A stretch of DNA of 64,000 nucleotides from Microtetraspora sp. NBRC 13810. GTDB taxonomy: Bacteria > Actinomycetota > Actinomycetes > Streptosporangiales > Streptosporangiaceae. Below the pieces are notes generated by a model, which searched no databases, was not told the origin of the DNA, and worked only from the letters and a program-made list of their open reading frames with translations. Positions within the stretch are counted from its first letter, which is position 1. Each line of letters starts with the position of its first letter. Location: assembly GCF_030268685.1 (NCBI RefSeq), contig NZ_BSRQ01000015.1:149322-213321 (forward strand), written 5' to 3'. The position numbers and the translations under genes were made by a program. Shown in pieces: positions 27,231-35,800 of the stretch.

Positions 27231-28259
27231 TCAGGGTTTGATCGGGCCCTGGCCTGCCCCGGTGTCGGCCAGGGCCGAGGCGATCTCGGTGAGTTCGGCG
27301 GGGGTGAGGCGCAGCGCGTCCGCCCCGGCCCAGCCGTCGACGTGTTCCGGCGTGCGGGCGCCCACGACGGCGCCGCTGACGCCGGGCCAGGCGAGCGTCC
27401 AGGCGACCGCCATCGCCGCGGTGGAGACGCCGCGCTGTTCGGCCAGCGCGGTCAGGGTGCCGGTGACGGCCAGGTTCGCGGCGAGGCGGGTGGTGAACGC
27501 CGGTTCGTGGCGCCGCCAGTCGTCCCGGGGCAGGCCGATCGCCCGCCGCCGGGAGAACGTGCCGCTCAGCAGGCCCGAGTGCATCGGCGAGAACGCGATC
27601 GCCGCCGAGCCGTTCTCCCTGGCCCAGGCCAGTTCGGCGGTCGCGGACCGGTTGATCAGCGACAGCGGGAAGCTGACGGCGTCGACGTGGGCGACGCGTT
27701 CCGCCGCGTCAAGCTGGACGATGTCGTGGTTGGACAGCCCGATCGCCCCGACCTTGCCCGCCCGCCTCAGATCCGCCATGACCTGCCAGTACTCCTCCAG
27801 CGGGGTCGGATCGCCGGACACGCCGGCCAGGCCGACGGCGTCGCCCAGCGGCGGCCAGTGCACCCCGTAGAGGTCGATTCGCTCGGTGCGCAGCCTGCGC
27901 AGCGAGTCCTCCACCGCCCGCCGCACGCCGACCGGCGTCATGATCCGGTACGGCCCGCCGCCCCGGTCGCCCTCCTCCCACATCATCCCGGTCTTGGTGA
28001 AGACATGCGGACGATCAGCGGCGGGAAGGGCGGCGAGCGCCTTGCCGAGGATCTCCTCCGCGTGGCCGAAGCCGTAGATGGCGGCGGTGTCGATCCAGTC
28101 GATCCCCCGCTCGACCGCGCGGTAGACGGTCGCGATCGAGTCGGTGTCGTCGGCCGGGCCCCACGAGAACCGCCAGCCCGAGCCGCCCATGGCCCAGGTG
28201 CCCAGGCCGACGCCGCCGGACATCCGCATGTCTGCAAGGTCCATGGCCACCACTGTCAT
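27231..28259 (-). CDS. Aldo/keto reductase
   Basis: A 342-residue NADPH-dependent TIM-barrel oxidoreductase. The tetrad is visible: Asp and Tyr in DWIDTAAIYGFGHAEEIL, Lys in VFTKTGM, and His in YGVHWPP. Cofactor-binding SNHDI and WTLAWPGVSGAVVGARTPEHV follow. ATG at 28259 has no clear ribosome site; ATG at 28244 (MDLADMRM) is an alternative. It is divergent from an XRE regulator 90 bp away, which is its probable controller. Substrate unknown. Confidence 0.88.
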   Translation of the reverse strand: MTVVAMDLADMRMSGGVGLGTWAMGGSGWRFSWGPADDTDSIATVYRAVERGIDWIDTAAIYGFGHAEEILGKALAALPAADRPHVFTKTGMMWEEGDRGGGPYRIMTPVGVRRAVEDSLRRLRTERIDLYGVHWPPLGDAVGLAGVSGDPTPLEEYWQVMADLRRAGKVGAIGLSNHDIVQLDAAERVAHVDAVSFPLSLINRSATAELAWARENGSAAIAFSPMHSGLLSGTFSRRRAIGLPRDDWRRHEPAFTTRLAANLAVTGTLTALAEQRGVSTAAMAVAWTLAWPGVSGAVVGARTPEHVDGWAGADALRLTPAELTEIASALADTGAGQGPIKP

Positions 28260-28349
28260 GCCGGGAGCGGGGACTTACCCAGGGCCGCGCGATGCCTAGG
28301 AGTCATACGGCTAGTCACACCTGTGGGAATGCTGTGGATACTGTGTGGT

Positions 28350-29246
28350 ATGGGTAGGGACCTGGGAGAATTCCTGAAATCGCGCCGTGCGCGGGTCCGC
28401 CCGGAGGATGTGGGGTTGCCGACCTTCGGACGCCGTCGCGTACCCGGCCTGCGCCGTGAGGAGCTGGCGCAGCTCGCCGGAATGAGTGCGGATTACTACA
28501 TGCGCCTCGAACAGGGACGTTGCGGGAACGTGTCGGAAGAGGTGCTCGACGCGCTGGCCCGCGAACTTCGCCTGGACGCCGACGAACGGACGTACCTGTA
28601 CAACCTGGTCAAGCCGGTCCGCGGCCGGGTGCGGACGACGCACACCGTCGTGCCGCACCTGCGATACCTGCTGGACTCGATGGACAGCACACCGGCCTAC
28701 GTGATCGACCATCGCGTCGACATCCTGGCCTGGAACCGGATGGCCGCCGCGCTGATCTTCGACTTCGGGGAGCTGCCGGCGGACCGGCGCAACTGGCTGC
28801 TGCTCTGCTTCCTCGACGACCGCGTCCGCGACATCTTCCCCGACTGGGAACGCAAGGCCAGGGACACCGTCGCCATCGTCCGGCTCAACGCCGCCCGCTT
28901 CCCGGACGACGCCCGGCTGACGGCCCTCATCGGCGAGCTGTCGGTCAAGAGCGAGCTGTTCCGCCAGTGGTGGGCCGACCTCAACGTGCGGGAGAAGACC
29001 TACGGGACCAAGCGGTTCACGCATCCGCTGGCCGGCGAGATGACCCTGCACTTCCAGACCTTCGGCGTCGCCGGGCGGAGCGACCAGTCGCTCGTGGCCT
29101 ACGCCGCCGAGCCGGGCACCGCCGCGGCCAGGGGCCTGTCCCTGCTGGCGAGCTGGACGCTAGCGGAGCGTCTGGCCCCAGACCGCGAGCATGACGATGA
29201 TGAACGCGACCATCACGCCGGCATAGCCGATCGGGCTGAGCCGTAG
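28350..29246 (+). CDS. XRE-family regulator with MmyB-like ligand domain
   Basis: A 298-residue regulator starting at ATG 28350. Residues about 1-85 hold the HTH (LRREELAQLAGMSADYYMRLEQGR), and about 100-270 the MmyB-like ligand-binding region (PAYVIDHRVDILAWNRMAAAL, RRNWLLLCFLDDRVRD, FRQWWADLNVR, KRFTHPLAGEMTLHF). These actinobacterial regulators commonly sit beside, and control, a divergent oxidoreductase, as here. The last 29 residues are very rich in D, E, R and H and are encoded antiparallel to the small membrane-protein gene at 29160-29321, so the native C-terminus may be an overlap by chance. Confidence 0.85.
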   Translation: MGRDLGEFLKSRRARVRPEDVGLPTFGRRRVPGLRREELAQLAGMSADYYMRLEQGRCGNVSEEVLDALARELRLDADERTYLYNLVKPVRGRVRTTHTVVPHLRYLLDSMDSTPAYVIDHRVDILAWNRMAAALIFDFGELPADRRNWLLLCFLDDRVRDIFPDWERKARDTVAIVRLNAARFPDDARLTALIGELSVKSELFRQWWADLNVREKTYGTKRFTHPLAGEMTLHFQTFGVAGRSDQSLVAYAAEPGTAAARGLSLLASWTLAERLAPDREHDDDERDHHAGIADRAEP

Positions 29247-29321
29247 CGTCCGCCGGACCCGGTTGAGCCCCCAGGCGAACAGCAGAGCCAGGAACACCAG
29301 CAGTATCAGACCGCTGTCCAC
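29160..29321 (-). CDS. Small two-helix membrane protein (53 aa)
   Basis: This gene lies on the strand opposite the end of the XRE regulator. GTG at 29321 is preceded by GGAGG with an 8-base gap. The 53-residue product has two hydrophobic helices (GLILLVFLALLFAWGL and YAGVMVAFIIVMLAVWG) separated by a basic loop (NRVRRTLRLSPIG), ending GQTLR. The composition, ribosome site and two clean helices argue that it is real. No family is recognised. It overlaps the XRE reading frame by 87 bp in antiparallel orientation. Confidence 0.75.
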   Translation of the reverse strand: MDSGLILLVFLALLFAWGLNRVRRTLRLSPIGYAGVMVAFIIVMLAVWGQTLR

Positions 29322-29455
29322 CGCCACCGCCTCCGTCCGGGCCCGCCTGCCCCCCAGTATGCGCCGCCCGGGTCCCGCGCGTCAGGATCTCACGCCGGGT
29401 GGGCTGTCACGCGGGGCGAGTTCTCACGCCGTGGGGGTTCGTACCCCCTTGCGCG

Positions 29456-29489
29456 TGCTTATGCCGGGCGGGTGCTCATGCCGGGCGGG
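29456..29489. repeat. Two tandem copies of a 17-bp repeat at the metG stop
   Basis: TGCTTATGCCGGGCGGG (29456-29472) is followed directly by TGCTCATGCCGGGCGGG (29473-29489), one base different. The second copy covers the last codons and stop of metG. A short hairpin (GGGGG, loop, CCCCC; 29433-29448) lies just beyond. Confidence 0.85.
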
Positions 29490-31032
29490 GCGGGCGCGCC
29501 GGTGAGCCGAGCCTTGTGAAGAGCGGGCGGGGCGCGGGCAGGACGCCGTCCACCGGCGCGCACTGCGCGGTGACGCGGGCCGCGGCGCCGGGCAGGAAGG
29601 GCTCCAGGTGGTCGCCGACCGTCCGGCAGGCGCGCAGCAGGGCGGCGAGGACGGCGTCGAGGGCGTCGTCGCCGTCCCTGGCCAGTTCCCAGGGACGGGC
29701 CAGGTTGACGTAGCGGTTGGCCTCGTCGGCCACCGCCCACACGGCCGAGGCGGCCCGGCGGAAGTCGAACTCGGCCAGCGCCGCGGCGACCCGCTCCGGC
29801 GCCTCCCGGCAGGCCCGCTCCAGCTCCGCCGTGCCGGGCGCCCCCGCCGCGACCCGCTCCAGCTCCGCCGTGCCGGCCGCGCCGGCCGCGCCCGGCACGT
29901 GGCCGGCGCGGTAGCGATGGATCATGGAGACCACCCGGTTGACCAGATTGCCCACGCCGTTGGCGAGCTCGTCGTCGGCGCGGGCGATCAGCCGTTCCAC
30001 GGTGAAGTCGGCGTCGCCGACGCGGGGCACCTCGCGGAGCAGCCACCAGCGCACGGCGTCGGTGCCGTACGCCCGGGTGAGGGCCACCGGGTCGGCGGCG
30101 TCCCCACCGGAGTTCCCGCCGGACTTGCTGATCTTCCTGCCGTTCGCGGTGAGGTAGTCGTGCACCACGACGTGGGTGGGCAGCGGCAGGCCGGCCGACA
30201 GCAGCATCGCGGGCCAGTAGACGGCGTGGAACCGGAGGACACCCTTGCCCACCAGGTGGACCCGCCGGTCCGCGCCGGTCCACCAGCGGCGCAGGTCGTC
30301 GCCGCCGGTGCCGTAGCCCAGCGCGGTGAGGTAGTTGCCGAGCGCGTCCCACCACACGTAGACGACCTGGCCGGGGTCGCCGGGCACGGGGATGCCCCAA
30401 CCGCGCGCCCGTGCGGTGGACCGGGAGATGGAGAAGTCGGCCAGGCCGCCGGCGATGAAGGCGAGGACCTCGTTGCGGCGCTCGGCGGGCTCGACGCGCA
30501 GCCGCCCCCCGGCGATGGCGTCGTGCAGCCGGTCGGCGTGGCGGGACAGCCGGAAGAACCAGTTCTCCTCGGCGACCCGCTGCGGCTCGGTGCCGTGTTC
30601 GGGGCATCGCCCGCCGGTCAGCTCCGCCGGTTGGTAGAACTGCTCGCAGCCGACGCAGTAGAGACCCTCGTAATGCTCGCGGTAGAGGTCGCCCGCGTCG
30701 GCGCAGGCCCGCCACAGCCGCTCCACGCCCGGCCGGTGCCGCGGGTCGCGGCTGGTGCGGATCACGTCGTCCACCGCCAGCTCCAGCGGCTCGCGCAGCG
30801 CGACGAACGCCTCGGCGTTGCGGTCCACGAACTCCTGGACGGGCACGCCGGCGGCCTCGGCGGCCAGCACGTTCTTCAGCGAGTTGTCGTCGGTGCCGGT
30901 CTGGAACCGGACCGCCTCCCCCCGGCGGCGGTGGAACCGGGCGAGCACGTCCGCCTGGACCAGCTCCAGCGCGAATCCCAGATGGGGACGGGCGTTGACG
31001 TAGGGAATCGTGGTCGTGATGTAGACGGTCAC
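29476..31032 (-). CDS. metG: Methionine--tRNA ligase
   Basis: A 518-residue class I aminoacyl-tRNA synthetase that charges tRNA-Met. The HIGH-type motif appears as PHLGF near the N-terminus, and KMSKS as KISKS (NGRKISKSGGN). A knuckle with CVGCEQF and the paired GGRCPEHG gives a partial zinc-type domain, and the WWDALGNY block is conserved. The C-terminus ends after the anticodon-binding region without an EMAP/tRNA-binding extension. Three ALAELERV-like low-complexity runs (AAGAAGTAELERVAAGAPGT) fall near residue 385. The start is GTG 31032 behind GGAGG. It is preceded by a structured leader with a tiny ORF. Confidence 0.9.
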   Translation of the reverse strand: MTVYITTTIPYVNARPHLGFALELVQADVLARFHRRRGEAVRFQTGTDDNSLKNVLAAEAAGVPVQEFVDRNAEAFVALREPLELAVDDVIRTSRDPRHRPGVERLWRACADAGDLYREHYEGLYCVGCEQFYQPAELTGGRCPEHGTEPQRVAEENWFFRLSRHADRLHDAIAGGRLRVEPAERRNEVLAFIAGGLADFSISRSTARARGWGIPVPGDPGQVVYVWWDALGNYLTALGYGTGGDDLRRWWTGADRRVHLVGKGVLRFHAVYWPAMLLSAGLPLPTHVVVHDYLTANGRKISKSGGNSGGDAADPVALTRAYGTDAVRWWLLREVPRVGDADFTVERLIARADDELANGVGNLVNRVVSMIHRYRAGHVPGAAGAAGTAELERVAAGAPGTAELERACREAPERVAAALAEFDFRRAASAVWAVADEANRYVNLARPWELARDGDDALDAVLAALLRACRTVGDHLEPFLPGAAARVTAQCAPVDGVLPAPRPLFTRLGSPARPPRPA

Positions 31033-31069
31033 CGGAACCTCCGGGGGAGAAGGGGGCTCCGAAACGCGT

Positions 31070-31164
31070 CGAGGCCCCGTGAACAGGGCCTCGGAAGATC
31101 GTCCGTACGCGCGTCAGCGGCCCCGTGAGCGGGGCGCCATGGTCTGGCGTGCGGATGCGGACAT
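31070..31164 (-). promoter_or_regulatory. metG leader with mini-ORF and two hairpins
   Basis: The transcript of metG probably starts upstream of 31164. It contains a 16-codon mini-ORF (31114-31164), a GC-rich hairpin at 31120-31135 inside it (6-bp stem) and a perfect 8-bp hairpin at 31070-31093. The two hairpins share the element CACGGGGCC, so alternative pairing is possible. The layout is attenuator-like. No T-box consensus (TGGNACCGCG) is present. Confidence 0.5.
31114..31164 (-). CDS. Possible 16-residue leader peptide of metG
   Basis: ATG at 31164 to TGA at 31114 encodes MSASARQTMAPRSRGR. It contains two Met codons and ends within the first leader hairpin, so ribosome position could affect folding of the downstream hairpin. 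No strong ribosome site was identified; translation is uncertain. Confidence 0.4.
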   Translation of the reverse strand: MSASARQTMAPRSRGR

Positions 31165-31252
31165 GAGATCAGGATAGGCGTCCTCCGCGCGCGGCACCGC
31201 CGGTTTTCCGCCGCATCCCGGAACGTCGGTGGCATCTGGTTACATGTGGGCC

Positions 31253-31597
31253 ATGAGCGTGAGCGTCGAGGACTTCCTGTCCATGCTGGACGAGCTGCCC
31301 GAGGTGCAGCAGAGCGACGGCGGTTCCTGGGTCTCGCTGAAGGTGCGCGGCAAGGGGTTCGGCTACCTGTGGGAGAAGACGGAGACCGTCGGCCTCAAGG
31401 CCACCATCGAGGAGCAGATAGCCATGGTCGCCGAGCGCCCCGACGTCTTCGAGCCGCAGTTCACCGCGGGCCGCTTCGGCTGGGTCGTCGTCCACCTGGC
31501 CAGGATCGACCCCGACGAGCTCTTCGAGCTGGTCACCGAGGCATGGTCCCTCACCGCGCCCAGACAACTGGTCGAGTCCCACGAGGCCGGCCGGTAG
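31253..31597 (+). CDS. MmcQ/YjbR family protein
   Basis: A 114-residue protein with the MmcQ/YjbR (double-wing DNA-binding-like) fold: [32 protein letters not shown], and the Arg/Lys-rich pattern before [19 protein letters not shown] followed by [24 protein letters not shown] at 31253 gives the standard N-terminus; ATG at 31244 is possible. The biochemical role of this family is unclear. It is divergent from metG and 10 bp upstream of the YnfA-like gene. Confidence 0.85.
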   Translation: MSVSVEDFLSMLDELPEVQQSDGGSWVSLKVRGKGFGYLWEKTETVGLKATIEEQIAMVAERPDVFEPQFTAGRFGWVVVHLARIDPDELFELVTEAWSLTAPRQLVESHEAGR

Positions 31598-31607
31598 CGT
31601 CGCGCTC

Positions 31608-31940
31608 ATGACGGTGCTGCGGTCACTGTTGCTGTTCGGGCTGGCGGCGCTGGCTGAGATCGGCGGGGCGTGGCTGGTGTGGCAGGGGGTGCGGGAGCAG
31701 CGCGGGCTGGTGTGGATCGGGGCGGGGGTCGTCGCGCTCGGGCTCTACGGGTTCGTGGCCACCTTGCAGCCCGACGCCAACTTCGGGCGCATCCTCGCCG
31801 CCTACGGCGGGGTGTTCGTCGCCGGGTCGCTGGTCTGGGGCGTGCTGATGGACGGGTTCCGGCCGGACCGCTGGGATGTGATCGGCGCCGCCGTGTGCCT
31901 GGTGGGAGTGGCCGTGATCATGTACGCGCCGCGCGGCTGA
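31608..31940 (+). CDS. YnfA (UPF0060) family membrane protein
   Basis: A 110-residue protein with four helices. [47 protein letters not shown] and the C-terminal [24 protein letters not shown] match the YnfA family, some members of which act as small-multidrug-resistance-like exporters. It starts 10 bp after the YjbR-like gene, so the two are probably co-transcribed. The physiological substrate is not known. Confidence 0.9.
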   Translation: MTVLRSLLLFGLAALAEIGGAWLVWQGVREQRGLVWIGAGVVALGLYGFVATLQPDANFGRILAAYGGVFVAGSLVWGVLMDGFRPDRWDVIGAAVCLVGVAVIMYAPRG

Positions 31941-32030
31941 GACCGGTACGGCGGCGCCGGCTGGTCAAAGGCCGGATGCTGGGTGGGCAGAGGCCGGGTG
32001 CCGGGTGGGAAGGGGCCGGGGGCTGGGTGG

Positions 32031-33176
32031 TCAGAAGCCGAAGGAGCGGCCGATGATCTCCTTCATGATCTCGGTGGTGCCGCCGTAGATGGTCTGGACC
32101 CGGCTGTCCAGCCACGCCCTGGCCACCGGATACTCCATCATGTAGCCGTAGCCGCCGTGCAACTGGAGGCAGCGGTCGATGAGCCTGGTCTGCAGCTCGG
32201 TGGTCCACCACTTGGCCTTGGCGGCGTCGACGGCGGTCAGCTCGCCCGCGTTGAGGGCGAGGACGCACTTGTCGACGTAGTGCCGGGCGATCTCGACCTC
32301 GGTGGCCAGCTCGGCGAGCACGAAGCGGGTGTTCTGGAAGCCGCCGATGCTGTGCCCGAACGCCGTGCGATCGCGGCAGTACTCGACGGTCAGGTCGAGC
32401 ACCGTCTCCGCGGTGGCCACCGCCGCGACCGCGATGGACAGCCGCTCCTGCGGCAGGTTGCGCATGAGCTGGTAGAAACCCTGCCCGTCCTGGTCGCCCA
32501 GCCGGTTGGCCACCGGGACCCGGACGCCCTCGAAGAACAGCTCGGCGGTGTCCTGGGCGTGCATGCCGACCTTCTCCAGGTTGCGACCGCGGCCGAACCC
32601 CTCCATGCCGCGCTCGACCACGAGCAGCGTGGTGCCGCGCGCCCCCTTCTCCGGGTCGGTCTTGGCGACCACCACGACCAGGTCGGCGTTGATGCCGTTG
32701 GTGATGAAGGTCTTCTGCCCGTTGACGACGTAGTGGTCGCCGTCGCGGACAGCCGTGGTGCGGATGCCCTGCAGGTCGCTGCCCGCGCCCGGCTCGGTCA
32801 TCGCGATCGCGGTGATCAGCTCGCCGGACGCGAAGCCGGGCAGCCAGCGTTGCTTCTGCTCCTCGTCGGTGAGGTCGGTCAGGTAGGGGGCCATGACGTC
32901 GTTGTGCAGCGAGAAGCCGAGGCCGGTGGCGCCGATCCGGAGGATCTCCTCCAGGATCACCGCGTTGTAGCGGAAGTCGGTGATCCCCGCCCCGCCGTAC
33001 TCCTCCGGCACCCCGAAGCCGAACATGCCCAGCTCGCCGGCCCGCTTCCAGATCTCGCGCGGGACGATGCCGTCCTTCTCCCACTGCGCGTGGTGCGGGG
33101 CCACCTCGCGCGCCATGAACTCGCGGACGGTGTCACGGAAGAGCAGGTGCTCCTCGTCGAAGAGATCTCGCCGCAT
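32031..33176 (-). CDS. Acyl-CoA dehydrogenase
   Basis: A 381-residue FAD enzyme catalysing alpha,beta-dehydrogenation of an acyl-CoA. It has the signature ITAIAMTEPGAGSDLQGI, the FAD-contacting VNGQKTFITNG, and the catalytic glutamate region LHGGYGYMMEYPVAR. The YGGTTEIMKEIIGRSFGF C-terminus is standard. The gene is monocistronic and divergent from the first sortase-substrate gene. Chain-length specificity cannot be read from the sequence. Confidence 0.92.
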   Translation of the reverse strand: MRRDLFDEEHLLFRDTVREFMAREVAPHHAQWEKDGIVPREIWKRAGELGMFGFGVPEEYGGAGITDFRYNAVILEEILRIGATGLGFSLHNDVMAPYLTDLTDEEQKQRWLPGFASGELITAIAMTEPGAGSDLQGIRTTAVRDGDHYVVNGQKTFITNGINADLVVVVAKTDPEKGARGTTLLVVERGMEGFGRGRNLEKVGMHAQDTAELFFEGVRVPVANRLGDQDGQGFYQLMRNLPQERLSIAVAAVATAETVLDLTVEYCRDRTAFGHSIGGFQNTRFVLAELATEVEIARHYVDKCVLALNAGELTAVDAAKAKWWTTELQTRLIDRCLQLHGGYGYMMEYPVARAWLDSRVQTIYGGTTEIMKEIIGRSFGF

Positions 33177-33255
33177 TCGTGCCTCCCTGGGGCCAGAACA
33201 AGGTTCATGTTACTCTCCGGTACGGCAAAGTGGCCGAGTCGTGTTGGATGCGTCA

Positions 33256-33285
33256 TTGTCACAAGTCCGCCACATTCGCTATAAG
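33256..33285 (+). promoter_or_regulatory. Candidate promoter of the first surface protein gene
   Basis: TTGTCA at 33256-33261 and TATAAG at 33280-33285 are separated by 18 bp. The predicted start of transcription near 33292 leaves a leader of about 85 bases before GTG 33379. It is a fair match for a housekeeping promoter. Confidence 0.5.
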
Positions 33286-33378
33286 TGCGTCTTGCCCCTT
33301 TCCGTAGTGAGTACGATCCCACGGGGCTTGTGATCAGCCGGCTGGTTTCCGGCCGGATCCGTGGGATCGGAGAATGCG

Positions 33379-34770
33379 GTGGTCAGGTGGGGAGTTCGGC
33401 TCCGTAGAACGGTGGCCGCCTCGGCGTTGACGCTGGTGGCGGGGGGATTGTTCGTACTTCCAGGGGTTCCCGCCGTCGCCGACACGGTCGGTGTCGTGCT
33501 GGATTACACATGTGAGGGCGGCGTTGGAGACGGCACCAAGCTGCGAGTCACAGTAACGGCGCCGACCACAATGACCGTCGGTGCTCCGATAGATGTGAAG
33601 TGGGACATCAAGTATCGGGACCAGACAGCTTTCACTTCGCCCGGTTACCTGGCTGAGGGATCGGCGCTTTCCGCCAAGGGATTCCTGAACATCGCGGGCC
33701 CCTGGACCGGTAATGACGCCGCCGAAGGGTCCATCGATCAGGCGGCGCTCCGCATCGGCGAGCGGCTCAGACTGCCCGAGTTGGTGACAGGTGAGGTTGG
33801 CGCGAGCGCGCCGGGCGAGATCACGATCTCACCGCGCAGGTTGGTGGTCGATTTCACGCCCTCGGCGTCCGACCGGATTGTCAACGACGATGACCCTGCG
33901 CTGGACTACAGGAACGGAACGGGCTGGGGCGACTACAACAACAGGGAACTGGCGTGGAACAACCACGGTCGTGACGTGCACGGCACCACCACGGCCAACG
34001 ACAGCGTGACCCTGACCTTCGCCGGCACGGGCGTGGAGTTCATCACCGAGAAGGACCTCAACGCGGGCAACCTGCACTTCTGGCTCGATGACGCCAACGG
34101 CGTCCCCGCGAACGCCGACCCGTCGAAGAACGACGACGGTACGACGGTGAACACGGTCAACGCGGGCGGCTACACCCTGTGGAGCATGCGCAACCTGCCC
34201 TACAAGGCGGACCACAAGCTGACGATCACCAATCTTCAGCAGGACAAATGGGCGATCATCGACGCGTTCAAGGTGATCACCAGGGACCTCAACAACCCGC
34301 CGCCGATTTTCAGGTCTACCTGTACCCCGGACGTTCAGCGCGCCTCGTTCAAGATCACTGTTGGCGGCGGGGCCTCCGAGAGCCCGAGCCCGACCCCGAG
34401 TGCGACCCCGACGGACGAGGAGACGCCGCCGGACGATGACGACAACGGCGACGACAACGGGAACAACGGCGACAACGGGAACAACGGCAACAACAACACG
34501 GGCAACAACACCACGACCACCGGTACGCAGACGACCTTCACCACCACGACGCCGCGGCCCACGACCACGGTGACCGCCACCGCGACCGCGCAGGTGCGGG
34601 TGACGCCGCTGGGCGCGGCGCAGACCGGTGAGGCGCCGGAGCGCGGCCCGATGGGGGCGATGCTGATCGGCGGGGGCGGGGTCATGCTCGCCGGAGCGGT
34701 GCTGGGCGGGGTCGCGGTACGGCGACGGGCCCTGCACGCCGGCGCGCGCTCGGACGCAGGACTCGGCTGA
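33379..34770 (+). CDS. Secreted, sortase-anchored surface protein with beta-sandwich domain
   Basis: A 463-residue exported protein. GTG at 33379 is preferred (GGAG 6 bases upstream) over GTG 33361. A signal peptide (RLRRTVAASALTLVAGG..., cut after PAVA) is followed by VLDYTCEGGVGDGTKLRV, then a beta-rich region (VTLTFAGTGVEFITEKDLNA, KLTITNLQQDKWAIIDAFKV) resembling carbohydrate-binding sandwich folds. A long Asp/Asn/Thr low-complexity stalk precedes a sorting signal: PLGAAQTG at residues 410-417, a hydrophobic helix and RRRAL. There is no LPxTG. It lies 16 bp before a class F sortase, its likely anchoring enzyme. Confidence 0.78.
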   Translation: MVRWGVRLRRTVAASALTLVAGGLFVLPGVPAVADTVGVVLDYTCEGGVGDGTKLRVTVTAPTTMTVGAPIDVKWDIKYRDQTAFTSPGYLAEGSALSAKGFLNIAGPWTGNDAAEGSIDQAALRIGERLRLPELVTGEVGASAPGEITISPRRLVVDFTPSASDRIVNDDDPALDYRNGTGWGDYNNRELAWNNHGRDVHGTTTANDSVTLTFAGTGVEFITEKDLNAGNLHFWLDDANGVPANADPSKNDDGTTVNTVNAGGYTLWSMRNLPYKADHKLTITNLQQDKWAIIDAFKVITRDLNNPPPIFRSTCTPDVQRASFKITVGGGASESPSPTPSATPTDEETPPDDDDNGDDNGNNGDNGNNGNNNTGNNTTTTGTQTTFTTTTPRPTTTVTATATAQVRVTPLGAAQTGEAPERGPMGAMLIGGGGVMLAGAVLGGVAVRRRALHAGARSDAGLG

Positions 34771-34786
34771 GAGCGGGGGAGACGCG

Positions 34787-35623
34787 GTGTCAGATCCAGG
34801 TACGCGGCCGTCCGGCCCGGTGAACGACCCGGGCCCCGGTGCGAAGCGCGCGCGTGCGGCGGCCCTGCCCACGCTTCTCGTCGTCGGCTCCCTCGGCGGG
34901 ATCGCGGCGATCATGGCCGGGTTGCTGACCTACCTGACGCCGGCGTCGAGTGAGGGTGAGCCGGTCGCCAACGCGGCCGCGCTCGCCCCCGTGCCGGGAC
35001 CGGGGCAGGTGCCGGACGCGGCGACCGTGCAGCAGGTGGCGCAGCCGGTGGTGCTGCCGAGCGTCGGCCCGGGGGGTCCGGGTGTGCCGCTGACCCCGGC
35101 GGAGCCCGCCGCGCCGCCGCCGCTGCCCGCCGTACAGGCGCCGCCGCCGGTGAAGACCGCCAAGGCGACCCGGCCCACCAGGCTGTCCATCCCGCACATC
35201 GGCGTGTCGGCGCCGCTCAGCTCGCTCGGCCTGCAGAAGAACCGTGAGATCGAGGTGCCGCCGCTGAACGAGCGCAACCTCGCCGGCTGGTACCGGCTCG
35301 GTCCCGTCCCGGGGGAGATCGGCCCGGCCGTGATCGTGGGGCACGTGAACAACAGGCAGGGGCCCGCGGTCTTCAGCCGGCTGCGCGAGGTGAAACGCGG
35401 GGACAAGATCAAGGTGTCCCGCTCGGACGGCAGGACGGTGGAGTTCACCGTGGACGGTGTCGAGCAGGTCAGCAAGAGCACGTTCCCGACGAACCGGGTC
35501 TACAGCAACCTGAACGACGCGAGCCTGCGGCTGATCACCTGCGGCGGGGTCTTCAACCCGGCCAAGCACAGTTACACGGACAACATCATCGTCTATGCGA
35601 CCCTGTCGAAGACGCCCCGTTGA
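34787..35623 (+). CDS. Class F-type sortase (first copy)
   Basis: A 278-residue membrane-anchored transpeptidase starting at GTG 34787. A cytoplasmic tail and one helix (TLLVVGSLGGIAAIMAGLLTYL) are followed by a Pro/Ala/Gly-rich extracellular linker and a sortase domain from about residue 128: LSIPHIGVSAPLSSLGL, the catalytic His in VIVGHVNN and Cys in RLITCGG. The short class F architecture is clear. The strand after Cys reads HSYTDNIIVYA, with Thr where an Arg may be expected. It directly follows a surface protein with an A-x-T-G sorting pattern. Confidence 0.9.
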   Translation: MSDPGTRPSGPVNDPGPGAKRARAAALPTLLVVGSLGGIAAIMAGLLTYLTPASSEGEPVANAAALAPVPGPGQVPDAATVQQVAQPVVLPSVGPGGPGVPLTPAEPAAPPPLPAVQAPPPVKTAKATRPTRLSIPHIGVSAPLSSLGLQKNREIEVPPLNERNLAGWYRLGPVPGEIGPAVIVGHVNNRQGPAVFSRLREVKRGDKIKVSRSDGRTVEFTVDGVEQVSKSTFPTNRVYSNLNDASLRLITCGGVFNPAKHSYTDNIIVYATLSKTPR

Positions 35624-35650
35624 CACGCGCTTTACACTCTACGTGAGGGA

Positions 35651-35669
35651 TCTCCCGTTACGAGGGAGA
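35651..35669 (+). terminator. Weak hairpin between the two sortase modules
   Basis: TCTCCC (35651-35656) pairs with GGGAGA (35664-35669) around a 7-base loop, 28 bp after the first sortase stop. There is no T-run. It may be a terminator, a processing site, or nothing. Confidence 0.3.
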
Positions 35670-35800
35670 ATCTATGCCCGATTTCTACGGACAGACACCA
35701 TTTGGCAGTCCGAGTTCATAGGATCTCCATCGAACCGTGACTGGCGACTGGGATGCTGGCCTGTCGAATCGGTCAAGCCGCGTGGAAACGGAGTTGGACA

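Noticed and set aside
27069..28349. Long 5' extension of the XRE regulator frame
   Set aside because: It runs antisense through the aldo/keto reductase and has no family similarity; the HTH domain begins at ATG 28350.
31970..32030. Repetitive GGCCGGGTGC-like stretch after the YnfA gene
   Set aside because: Degenerate G-rich sequence without a clear unit, hairpin or ORF.
33200..33225. AACA-N7-TGTT dyad upstream of the acyl-CoA dehydrogenase
   Set aside because: Arms are only 4 bp and no second copy is found; too weak to call an operator.
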